A DNA stretch of 64,000 nt. Source: Chitinophagales bacterium (GTDB taxonomy: Bacteria > Bacteroidota > Bacteroidia > Chitinophagales > LD1). This document shows positions 26,901 through 34,509 of the stretch, piece by piece; position 1 is the stretch's first letter; every line of letters begins with the position of its first letter. The stretch is taken from the NCBI GenBank assembly GCA_019638515.1, contig JAHBTS010000001.1:124001-188000 (forward strand). The letters are read 5' to 3'. The notes below the pieces were generated by a model. The model ran no database searches. It had not been told where the DNA came from and saw nothing but the letters and a program-made list of their open reading frames with translations. A program made the position numbers and the translations under genes.

Positions 26901-29284
26901 CCGGAACTTATACAGTAAGTGTTACAGCTACCAACAGTTGTGGCAGCAGTACTGCAAGCGTATTAACGGTGCGGGTTACAGATGGCGCGCCTGCCAATAT
27001 TGGTAATATAAATGGCGGAGATGTTGTGTGTAAAGGCTCGCAAGTATATAGTGTTTCAAATGTATTGGGCGCCACCAGTTATACTTGGACGGTTGGCAAT
27101 CCCGGCAGTATAGTTTCGGGACAGGGTACACCATCTATTACAGTAAATTGGCCGGGAGTATCGGGTACTTTCCCAGTTACTGTAGTGGCAAGTAATGTTT
27201 GCGGCAGTTCTACTACGGCTTCTTTAAATGTAACGGTTTCTGATACCACACCGCCTGCGCCTGCTGCAATTACAGGCAATACTTCTCCATGTCCGGGCAC
27301 ATCGGTTTATACCATTAGTGCAATAGGGCAGGCAACTGCTTACAATTGGACTCTTTCAGGTGGCGGTACAATTATTTCGGGTCAAAATACTACTGCTGTA
27401 ACTATTGATTGGACAACAGTTGGTGGTCCTTACACATTATCGGTTACGGCTCAAAATGTGTGTGGTTCGAGTGTGCAAACAAGTCTTACTGTTAACGTAT
27501 TGAATGGTAGTGCACCTGTATTGGGCGATATTACTGGCGATACGTTGTTCTGTCCTTCCAACAAAACATACAACATTGCTGCGGTGCAGGATGCTACCGG
27601 CTATGTGTGGAATGTAACAGGCGGTACTATTACTTCGGGGCAAGGTACCACATCGGTAGATGTAAGTTGGACTCAATCGGGGAGTGGAACCGTGAGTGTA
27701 ATTGCCAATGGCTCTTGCAGCAACAGTTTACCTAAAACTATCAACATTACAGTAAAACCGGATGCGCCTGCTAAGCCAGGAAATATAACGGGCTTGCAAA
27801 CTATTTGTGGTGGTGTAAGCGAAAGTTATTCTATTCAAAGTGTAGCTAATGCTACGAATTATGTGTGGGGGCTTTCCGGAGGAGGAACTATAGTTTCGGG
27901 GCAAGGTACTACAAGCATCAATGTAGATTGGGGTAGTACCAGCGGTACATTTACTGTTTCTGTGTATGCAGAAAACGATTGCGGGCAAAGTGCTGCACAA
28001 ACCATTCAAGTTCAAGTACAACCGGCTGCTCCTGTTATGAATGCCGTAATTGCTGGCGATAGTGCCCTGTGCCCAACGCAAGCTGTATATGGTATTCCTG
28101 CCATTGCAGATGCTACTTCATATAATTGGACACTCTCTTCGGGTGGTACTATTGTGGTAGGGCAAGGTACTACGAGCGTTACCGTAAATTGGACAACTGC
28201 CGGCACACACACATTGAGTGTAACCGCAGAAAATACTTGTGGTATTTCTGTTGCAGCTACTAAACAGGTTACGGTGCATCCTTCGCCCACAGTGCCTACG
28301 GCTACTTCGCAAGATGCTACTATCTGTGAGGGCAGCAGCACTGTGCTTACCGGAAGTAATTCGCTGGGAGGTAATGTGAGCTATAATTTTTACGATGCCG
28401 AAACAGGGGGCAATTTAGTAGGCACAAGCCCGCTTACGGTGGCACCAACTATTACCACAACCTATTATCTTGAGTCTGTAAACGAGTATGGTTGCCGCCA
28501 CAATGGCACTAGGGTTCCGGTTACCGTTACGGTAATTAAAGCACCAACTGTGCTTAGTGTTACAGCAAGCGATGCCTCGGTATGTTATGGCGATTCTGCA
28601 GTGCTTACAGCCACAGCTTCGCAAGGTGCTACCATTACGTGGTGGGATGCTCCAATCAATGGAAATGTAATTGGAACAGGTGCTACTTTAAATACCGGAT
28701 CGCTTTCGCAGGCTACAACCTATTATGTTTCTGCAACTACTTCCAGTGGCTGTAAAACCTTAGAAGCACGAAAAGATATAACAGTAAATGTAAAACAACT
28801 TCCGGTGGTAGAACTTACCAGCGACAAAGAAGAGAATCGTATTTTCCCGCAAGAAAAAATTGTGTTTACAGCAAATCCTTCCGGTTATGCCAACTACGAA
28901 TTTTTTGTGAATGGGAAATCGGTTCAATCGGGTACCGAAAACACCTATGCTTCTTCTAAATTCAATAATAAAGATACGGTAGTAGTAGTTGCACAAGACA
29001 ATGGTTGCCGGAGTGTAGCCGATACTGCCATTGTGCGTGTAGTAGATTTTCCCAATGCTTTTACGCCTAATAAAGATGGAAGAAACGATGTGTTTTTAAA
29101 GGATTACGATTTAGTGATTTTAAACCGTTGGGGGCAAGAACTTTACAAAGGAACAGAAGGTTGGGACGGCACTTACAAAGGTGCTAAAGTTTCTCCGGGA
29201 ACCTATTTCTACATTGTGGAATTAGAAAATATTACGGATAGAAAATCGGTAGTAAAAGGAACTGTATTGCTCATTCAGGATTAA
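23942..29284 (+). CDS. Giant T9SS-secreted surface protein with PKD-like repeats and type B C-terminal domain
   Basis: The 1780-residue protein has a signal peptide ending near VTAQQTT (about 1-22), an N-terminal beta-propeller-like domain of about 480 residues with repeated GGYVVVGY/IVKFDANGNHLW phrases, one Ig-like segment (about 500-588), ten tandem PKD-like repeats (about 589-1447), two further Ig-like segments (ICEGSSTVL, VCYGDSAVL), and a type B T9SS (CHU_C) domain (about 1703-1780) beginning FPNAFTPNKDGRNDVF. Type B domains direct export by T9SS and need PorP/SprF-type partners, one of which is two genes downstream. The likely role is adhesion or gliding. A TTTG and a near-consensus TAATTTTA lie upstream (23885-23919). 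Confidence 0.92.
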   Translation: MGAIRAKISVLFLLAVLSVTAQQTTFRINYDINNFDFASKTVESVTTGNYVLCGWNTNIIPIVSSITEVNGNGNVVWSKRYATNSLAYQLNDLRKDAAASQYYACGGTESNAGVLLVLNSAGTPVISTNFSMSAATGVYFNRLTKASDGGYVVVGYVTGYDPDGAGPEIKFSSITYTDNNGDSQTEQIGSPIIVKFDANGNHLWHHVFRYYKTSAKLPADRIYNDASFTDVVEVSDGYIAVGSYDVNDFRSATNSDGDDATPTDALFLKTTASGTITYHQQIDAPSTSTTQKSKNLASANKTIAGLPLIAGNDGDGRPGLLMRLPGSGGWSAPTWIRKYSVGSNFIFGQYPFMPNTFFETDDGNYATWAQMIALPSITVSSALLKVNPANGSAIFGKQYSVSTFALLPTGQQVSDKGYISLSLAGGLTNFDLQLIKADSAGNAPADCPQTDLSPTNETPSYSYASPYYNSWNANAVSNNSVSPIVTNLSVAPNVLCRTIACNPKPATPTAAASPATICVGQSSQITASGGSNVTYRIYTQANGGTSIGTAPMTVTPSVTTTYYVEADDNNNPGCVSASRVPVTVTVNQLPDNVGAISGSVSPCPGAQSYAITAVNNATGYSWSVPPAGGSVTGGGNSTNATITWTNAGSYVVTVTASNNCGSKQGTLTVNVQSGPPTSIGAITGNLNPCPGSQTYTVPAVANATNYVWNVSGGGSVTGAQGSTSNTINWTTAGGPYTVSVTASNGCGSVGQTAQVTVQNAAPSNLGTITGNANPCPGNQTYSINAVPNATSYTWAVSGGGNVTSSQNSATINWLTAGTYTVSVTASNTCGNATAILSVTVKTAPPTSVSVISGSNNPCPGTETYSITPVAGASSYQWSVSNGGTITQGQGTTSINVNWTTPGGIYTVSVQASNDCGNASNTLSVMVQNPPPAQPGAIVGDTSVCVGSKTYSIGPVANATSYTWAVSGGGTITQGQGALNPTINWTTAGTYTVSVTATNSCGSSTASVLTVRVTDGAPANIGNINGGDVVCKGSQVYSVSNVLGATSYTWTVGNPGSIVSGQGTPSITVNWPGVSGTFPVTVVASNVCGSSTTASLNVTVSDTTPPAPAAITGNTSPCPGTSVYTISAIGQATAYNWTLSGGGTIISGQNTTAVTIDWTTVGGPYTLSVTAQNVCGSSVQTSLTVNVLNGSAPVLGDITGDTLFCPSNKTYNIAAVQDATGYVWNVTGGTITSGQGTTSVDVSWTQSGSGTVSVIANGSCSNSLPKTINITVKPDAPAKPGNITGLQTICGGVSESYSIQSVANATNYVWGLSGGGTIVSGQGTTSINVDWGSTSGTFTVSVYAENDCGQSAAQTIQVQVQPAAPVMNAVIAGDSALCPTQAVYGIPAIADATSYNWTLSSGGTIVVGQGTTSVTVNWTTAGTHTLSVTAENTCGISVAATKQVTVHPSPTVPTATSQDATICEGSSTVLTGSNSLGGNVSYNFYDAETGGNLVGTSPLTVAPTITTTYYLESVNEYGCRHNGTRVPVTVTVIKAPTVLSVTASDASVCYGDSAVLTATASQGATITWWDAPINGNVIGTGATLNTGSLSQATTYYVSATTSSGCKTLEARKDITVNVKQLPVVELTSDKEENRIFPQEKIVFTANPSGYANYEFFVNGKSVQSGTENTYASSKFNNKDTVVVVAQDNGCRSVADTAIVRVVDFPNAFTPNKDGRNDVFLKDYDLVILNRWGQELYKGTEGWDGTYKGAKVSPGTYFYIVELENITDRKSVVKGTVLLIQD
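25706..28284 (+). repeat. Ten tandem PKD-like repeats of about 86 codons
   Basis: Each unit reads roughly as a GxITGxxxxCPG start, a central ATSYTWxVSGGGTI, a GQGTTSxxVNW strand and an ending YTVSVTASNxCGxS. Cys pairs recur in each unit (CPG and CG), suggesting intradomain disulfides. Units 3 and 5 share a 35-base identical stretch (26383-26417 and 26896-26930), while units 4 and 5 share another 20-base stretch near 26592 and 26848. Confidence 0.9.
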
Positions 29285-29338
29285 CGAAAAAGACACACCA
29301 TTTGTAACATGAATTATTATACCGAACATTTTGTTTCT

Positions 29339-31249
29339 ATGAAAAACAAATGCCGTTTAGCCATATTGTTTGCTGCCATGTTATTTGCGGGAGCACTCCA
29401 TACTCATGCTCAAACCGATATGGAAATTGCAGATGCTGCCTTTGAAAATAAGGAATATGCTACCGCATTAAGCATGTATCAAAAACTGTTTGAAAAATCG
29501 AAGAGTACTAAAAACACAGGAGATTTGAAGTTTAAAATTGCAGAAAGCCTTCGCTATACGGGCAAGGGTTTAGAAGCAGTAAAGTGGTACGATAAAGCAA
29601 AGGCTGGCGGCTATAAAAATCCAAACTATTTATACCATCAAGCCAATATCTATTTACGCTTGGGCGACTATGCCAATGCTAAAACAAAAATAACGGAATT
29701 TCTTGCCGAAGTGCCGGACGACAAAGATGGCGTACTCATTTTAAGCAACTGCAATTACGCATTAGGTTTACCTAAAGATTCATCGCTGTTTACATTTAAA
29801 AATGAAAACTCGGTGAATACAAAGTACAATGATTATGCGCCCATTCAAATAAAAGATAAACTCTACTTTACTTCTTCTAAAATAACAGATGAAAAGACCG
29901 ACAAAACGTACTCGTTTGATGGTGAAGGTTTTTCAGATATTTATGTTACAGCGTACAGCAAAGAAGATAAAAGTTATGCCAAGCCTAAAAAAGTAGATGT
30001 GCTGAATACGCCATTCAACGAAGGTGTATTAACCTATTGCGAGGCAACCAAAACAGCTTATTTTACAAAGTGTAACGACAATAAAAGCAAAGAAGAACAC
30101 TGCGTGATTGTTGAAACCACTTTAGGTGCAGATGGCGATTGGAGCGCTCCCATGCCTATAAAACTTGCATTTAGGCAAGTGGCAGATATGGAGCATCCTG
30201 CTATTTCGCCCAGCGGCAGCAAGTTATACTTTGCTTCTAAAATGGAAGGCGGCAAAGGCGGCAGCGATATTTGGGTAACCAAGAAGAATGGCGATGAGTG
30301 GGGTGAGCCCGTAAATGTAGGCTCGGTAATCAATACCGAGCGCGATGAGATGTTTCCGGTAATGCGCGATTCCGCTTTGTATTTTTCCAGCGATGGTTTA
30401 CTCGGTTTAGGAGGATTAGATTTGTATTTTTCTATTCTTAATAGCGATGGAAATTTTTCAAAACCTACCCATTTAAAGCCGCCATTTAATAGCAGCAGCG
30501 ATGATTTTTTTCTTACATACACCGGAGCCGAAAAAGATAAAGGCTTTTTTACCTCCAACCGCATAGGCGGCATAGGTGGCGATGATGTTTACAGTTTTTA
30601 CCTAACCCCGGTATTGCTTACCGTAAAGGGAAGAATTGTAGATGTAGATAACAACCAACCAATTGCCAATGCACAAGTAGTTTTAACCGCAGCCGATGGC
30701 TCCACCGATACTGCTTTCACCAATGCAAACGGAGAGTATGTTTTCAATCTAGATAAAGATAAAGACTACAAGATAAACGCCATTGCTCCAGGCTATTTTG
30801 GCGACTCGAGAAAGCTAACCACACAGGGCGAAAAATTTAGCAAGGAGTTTTCAAAAGCTACCGGACACAACTACGATTTTAGCATCAAACGCATACCTAA
30901 AGAAGAAATAAAGATTGAAGATATTTTTTACGATTACGACAGCTACACGCTACGCGAAGAGTCTAAACCGAGTTTAGACAAACTGGTGAAGTTGCTGGAA
31001 GATACACCGGAAGCACTGGTGCAAATTAATTCGCATACCGATGAACGCGGCAAACTCGATTACAACATGAAACTTTCTGAAAATCGTGCTAAAAGTGTAG
31101 TAGATTATTTAATTGAAAAAGGCATAAGCGCAGGAAGGCTCTCATCTAAAGGCTTTGCCAGCACACAACCGGTAGTTAAGAATGCCAAAACGGAGGAAGA
31201 TCACCAGAAGAACCGGAGAACTACGTTTCAGGTTTTAAAAAATAATTAA
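29339..31249 (+). CDS. PorE-like TPR / beta-propeller / OmpA protein (T9SS-associated)
   Basis: The ATG at 29339 gives a clean signal peptide (MKNKCRLAILFAAMLFAGAL, cleavage near HAQ); ATG 29309 is ten codons earlier. Domains in order are TPR helices (about 25-135), a PD40/WD40-like propeller with repeated SPSGSKLYFASKMEGGKGGSD-type blades (about 160-410), a carboxypeptidase-regulatory-like domain (about 430-500), and an OmpA C-terminal domain (about 525-636) with NSHTDERG and LSENRAKSVVDYL. This is the layout of PorE of Porphyromonas, which links T9SS to peptidoglycan. It sits between the giant cargo gene and the porP-like gene, 54 and 43 bp away. Confidence 0.85.
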   Translation: MKNKCRLAILFAAMLFAGALHTHAQTDMEIADAAFENKEYATALSMYQKLFEKSKSTKNTGDLKFKIAESLRYTGKGLEAVKWYDKAKAGGYKNPNYLYHQANIYLRLGDYANAKTKITEFLAEVPDDKDGVLILSNCNYALGLPKDSSLFTFKNENSVNTKYNDYAPIQIKDKLYFTSSKITDEKTDKTYSFDGEGFSDIYVTAYSKEDKSYAKPKKVDVLNTPFNEGVLTYCEATKTAYFTKCNDNKSKEEHCVIVETTLGADGDWSAPMPIKLAFRQVADMEHPAISPSGSKLYFASKMEGGKGGSDIWVTKKNGDEWGEPVNVGSVINTERDEMFPVMRDSALYFSSDGLLGLGGLDLYFSILNSDGNFSKPTHLKPPFNSSSDDFFLTYTGAEKDKGFFTSNRIGGIGGDDVYSFYLTPVLLTVKGRIVDVDNNQPIANAQVVLTAADGSTDTAFTNANGEYVFNLDKDKDYKINAIAPGYFGDSRKLTTQGEKFSKEFSKATGHNYDFSIKRIPKEEIKIEDIFYDYDSYTLREESKPSLDKLVKLLEDTPEALVQINSHTDERGKLDYNMKLSENRAKSVVDYLIEKGISAGRLSSKGFASTQPVVKNAKTEEDHQKNRRTTFQVLKNN

Positions 31250-31292
31250 AAGAAAAGAGTACAGGAATAACCACATCTTAAAATTTGAATAG

Positions 31293-32219
31293 ATGAAACA
31301 GTTTTCGAACAAATTGTTAGCCGCAGTTGCCATATTGTTTTTTACATTTTCTACACAGGCACAAAACGAAACGGTAATTGCGCATTTTATGTATCACAGC
31401 CATGTGTTTAATCCGGCAGTGGCAGGCAATACGCGCGATATTTACATTAGTGCATTGGCACGCCAGCAGTGGGTTGGCTTTAAAGATGCACCTTCTACGC
31501 AGCTAATAGATGCCTATGGTTACATACCGCAAATAAAAGGCGGAATAGGCTTAGTGGTAATGCACGATATGCTAGGGAAAGAGCGCAGTATTTCTGCTAG
31601 GGTTTCGTATGCCTATTCGCAGCGTTTGGCAGGTGGTAAGGCGTATCTTTCTGCCGGAGCCAGTTTGGGATTGCTTAACCGCTCTACTCGAGGCACAGAC
31701 TTGGTGTATCAGCAAGATGCAGACCAGAGCGGAATTTACAATAACACCAGCCGCTTTAAGCCATATTTTGCATTGGGATTGGAGTTTACGGGTTGGAATA
31801 CAACAGTTGGTTTTTCGATTACGCATTTAGATCAATCGCAAAAAGATGCTACGGTATTTAAAGTGCCGCGCCACTATATGGCTTATGCAAAATACAATTG
31901 GGAGATAAATGAAAAAGTAAGCCTTACTCCCGGCATTTTTGTGCGCAGCAGTGTGTTTATTACACAAGCAGAAATAAATATAAACGCAACTTTCCGTAAA
32001 CGTATAGTTGCCGGTTTAATATACCGCAGCAACGATGCCGGAGGAGCTTTGCTGGGTGTACACATTTGGAAAGGCCTATTTGCCAGCTATTCTTACGATT
32101 TCAATTTTGGAAAACTTATGAGTCACCAAACAGGTTCACACGAAATAAATGTGAGCTATACCATTAAGCCCAAAAAGGCAAAGCGTCCGTTCTATAAATC
32201 GCAACGCTACATGAACTAA
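31293..32219 (+). CDS. PorP/SprF-family type IX secretion membrane protein
   Basis: The 308-residue protein has a signal ending near TQAQNE, then the typical HFMYHSHVFNPAVAGNTRDIYI start and a beta-barrel-like sequence of alternating strands, ending in IWKGLFASYSYDFNFGKL and SHEINVSYTI. This is the PorP/SprF family. In Flavobacterium SprF is needed for secretion of SprB, a type B CTD adhesin. Its position after the giant type B CTD gene makes it the likely cognate partner. Confidence 0.92.
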   Translation: MKQFSNKLLAAVAILFFTFSTQAQNETVIAHFMYHSHVFNPAVAGNTRDIYISALARQQWVGFKDAPSTQLIDAYGYIPQIKGGIGLVVMHDMLGKERSISARVSYAYSQRLAGGKAYLSAGASLGLLNRSTRGTDLVYQQDADQSGIYNNTSRFKPYFALGLEFTGWNTTVGFSITHLDQSQKDATVFKVPRHYMAYAKYNWEINEKVSLTPGIFVRSSVFITQAEININATFRKRIVAGLIYRSNDAGGALLGVHIWKGLFASYSYDFNFGKLMSHQTGSHEINVSYTIKPKKAKRPFYKSQRYMN

Positions 32220-32237
32220 TGGTAAACAACCGTTAGC

Positions 32238-33206
32238 TTATTTTTTTTCGGTTGGCTGCTTGGCTATGCTTTCGCGCATAGAAGTGTCTGCCTGTACGTT
32301 TTGCATTTTGTAGTAATCCATTACACCGAGTTGCCCGTTGCGGAATGCTTCGGCCATTGCCATAGGAATTTGAGCTTCGGCTTCAATTACTTTTACGCGC
32401 GCTTCTTGGCCTTTAGCTTTCATTTCTTGTTCCAATGCAATAGCCATGGCTCTGCGTTCTTCAGCTTTTGCTTGTGCAATATTTTTATCGGCATTGGCTT
32501 GGTCTATTTGCAAACCTGCACCAATATTTTTTCCAATATCAATATCGGCAATATCAATAGAAAGAATTTCAAATGCCGTGCCGGAATCTAAACCTTTTGC
32601 CAGCACTACTTTTGAAATAGAATCGGGATTTTCCATTACCAACTTATGCGATTCCGAAGAGCCGATAGAGGTTACAATACCTTCGCCAATTCTTGCCAAT
32701 ACGGTTTCTTCGCCTGCTCCGCCCACCAACTGCTTAATGTTGGCTCGCACGGTAACGCGCGCTTTGGTAATCAATTGTATGCCATCTTTGGCAACAGCAG
32801 TTACCGGAGGCGATTCTATCACTTTTGGATTTACAGAAAGTTGAACGGCTTCAAACACATCGCGACCTGCTAAATCAATAGCAGTAGCTGCCTTAAAGTC
32901 AAGTTCTATATTGGCTTTATCGGCACTTACCAATGCGCGAACTACTTTCATAATGTTACCGCCCGCCATGTAGTGTGCTTCTAATAATTTATGTTCCAAT
33001 GGAATGCCCGCTTTAGTAGCTACTACCATAGAATCTACAATTGAATTGGGGTTTACACGCCTAAAGCGCATTACTACCAAATCGAGTAGCGGAATATGCA
33101 CATCGGATAGTTTTGCCGTAATCCAAAGCCCTACGGGAAAAAACCACATGAAAAGCAGAAAGAAAACAACAGCAATTATTGCAAGGAAAATAAATGGAAT
33201 GCCCAT
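32238..33206 (-). CDS. floA: Flotillin-like protein FloA
   Basis: FloA organises membrane microdomains. The 322-residue protein has an N-terminal membrane segment (about 4-32), the family segment [25 protein letters not shown], the SPHB-like core with [31 protein letters not shown], and a C-terminal Ala/Glu-rich helix of [12 protein letters not shown] type. Length and order match the YqfA/FloA family. It is divergent from the YjbR-type gene. Confidence 0.94.
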   Translation of the reverse strand: MGIPFIFLAIIAVVFFLLFMWFFPVGLWITAKLSDVHIPLLDLVVMRFRRVNPNSIVDSMVVATKAGIPLEHKLLEAHYMAGGNIMKVVRALVSADKANIELDFKAATAIDLAGRDVFEAVQLSVNPKVIESPPVTAVAKDGIQLITKARVTVRANIKQLVGGAGEETVLARIGEGIVTSIGSSESHKLVMENPDSISKVVLAKGLDSGTAFEILSIDIADIDIGKNIGAGLQIDQANADKNIAQAKAEERRAMAIALEQEMKAKGQEARVKVIEAEAQIPMAMAEAFRNGQLGVMDYYKMQNVQADTSMRESIAKQPTEKK

Positions 33207-33360
33207 TAGTCAGATTTTTAAATGGTTAGTTGAATGGGTGATGAATATAGAATTTTTTCTTTCACAAGTGGAGTGGGCTCGTTTTTTTGTGGTCTAAAAC
33301 TTTGGAAGGCGGGCGTGGGTCAGTTTGTTTTTTATTATTTTGGGGTACAATTCTGAGTAT

Positions 33361-33711
33361 ATGGAGTTAGACGATATTCAACGTGTTTGCCACTCGCTGC
33401 CCGCAGTTACCGAAGATTTGAAGTGGGGAGGCCATCTGTGTTTTTCTGTAGGAAAAAAGTTGTTTCTAATTACTTCGCCCGATAACTTTCCGGTAGATGC
33501 TTCATTTAAAGTTTCTGATGAAGATTTTGAAAAACTTACCGCACGCGAAGATTGTATTCCGGCTCCATACCTTGCCCGCAATAAGTGGATAAAAGTGGCT
33601 GATATTCGCAATTTTACAGACAAGGAGTGGCGGCACTATTTAGAACAAGCACACCGTATTATTGCTTCTAAACTATCGGGGGCGGAGCGGCTGCGCTTAG
33701 GTATAAAATAA
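33361..33711 (+). CDS. MmcQ/YjbR-family protein
   Basis: The 116-residue form starting MELDDIQRVCHSLP is preferred over an upstream ATG at 33325 because the family begins this way. The motifs KWGGHLCFSVGKKLF, then DASFKVSDEDFEKL and APYLARNKWIKV match YjbR/CyaY-like proteins sometimes annotated as DNA-binding. Biochemical function is unknown. It ends 3 bp from convergent hxpB-like gene. Confidence 0.85.
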   Translation: MELDDIQRVCHSLPAVTEDLKWGGHLCFSVGKKLFLITSPDNFPVDASFKVSDEDFEKLTAREDCIPAPYLARNKWIKVADIRNFTDKEWRHYLEQAHRIIASKLSGAERLRLGIK

Positions 33712-33714
33712 GCG

Positions 33715-34374
33715 TTATTGCAGCCACGATTGCATTGCAGCCATGTGGTGAAATTTGTAATCGGCAATGGCAAATTTAGGGTTGGTAAAATCAAGTTCGG
33801 TAGGAATGGCGGCACAGGTCATTTTAGCAGCTTTTGCGGCAATTACTCCGTTTAAGGAGTCTTCTATTACCAAGCATTTTTCGGGTACTACACCTAGTTG
33901 CTTAGCTGCTGTAAGAAATACGGCAGGGTGCGGCTTTCCATAGTCTTCAAACTGTGCCGAAACCAATGCGTGAAACAAGTGTGCGCCTCCCAAGCGGTGG
34001 GCTGTTGCCTTTATGAGCCGCAAGGCAGATGAGGATGCCACAGCTACTTTTACATGGCTGCTGCGGATAGCGTGTATGGCACTTTCTACTGCAGGCATTA
34101 GTGGTGCTTCGTGCAGCATGTAGTATTCCATTTTGTCTAAAACCTCTTGTTCTATTTGGTGTATGCTTTTGCCTTGCCAAGGATGTAGGTTGTACCAGTA
34201 TTTTATTGTTTCATCGAAACGGAAGCCGGTAGTTTTCATACAGTCGTTTTCGGTAAGTTGCAAGCCAACGGTGGCAAACACTTCTATTTCTGCTTTTCGC
34301 CAAAATGGCTCGGAGTCTATAAGTACTCCGTCCATATCAAAGATTACGGCTTCAAAGGCATGTATGTTTTTCAT
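33715..34374 (-). CDS. HAD-superfamily phosphatase, HxpB/YniC-like
   Basis: The DxD nucleophile motif FDMDGVLIDSEPFW is near the start, Ser/Thr motif II is AVASSSAL, the Lys is in YGKPHPAVF, and the acidic pair is in VIEDSLNGV. The segment WYNLHPWQGKS closely resembles E. coli HxpB (hexitol and 2-deoxyglucose 6-phosphatase), more than beta-phosphoglucomutase. The Met at 34374 is used because the 16 residues upstream are not family-like. Substrate is a sugar phosphate by family inference. Confidence 0.88.
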   Translation of the reverse strand: MKNIHAFEAVIFDMDGVLIDSEPFWRKAEIEVFATVGLQLTENDCMKTTGFRFDETIKYWYNLHPWQGKSIHQIEQEVLDKMEYYMLHEAPLMPAVESAIHAIRSSHVKVAVASSSALRLIKATAHRLGGAHLFHALVSAQFEDYGKPHPAVFLTAAKQLGVVPEKCLVIEDSLNGVIAAKAAKMTCAAIPTELDFTNPKFAIADYKFHHMAAMQSWLQ

Positions 34375-34509
34375 TCTAAAATTTACACAATCGTAGTAAA
34401 AGTTTTCAAGCAGTTGTATCATAAAATTTCACTAAGCCGACATATTTCACATCTTTGCTTGCAAACAATATCCAACACTTTAACTCGTTTTGGGAGTTCT
34501 ATTTACAGC

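Noticed and set aside
25706..28284. CRISPR-like periodicity
   Set aside because: The spacing is about 258 bp, the units are protein-coding without a frame break, and no short conserved repeat with variable spacers exists.
25319..28996. Several open frames on the minus strand opposite the giant repeat gene
   Set aside because: They are rich in Arg, Ser, Cys and Thr in patterns expected from reading the reverse of repetitive Gly/Ser/Thr/Val codons, have no family-like sequence, and lie entirely inside a strongly supported gene.
34258..34509. N-terminal extension of the type A T9SS cargo frame
   Set aside because: The first 84 codons overlap the divergent phosphatase gene, look unlike a signal peptide, and the ATG at 34510 gives a perfect signal peptide.
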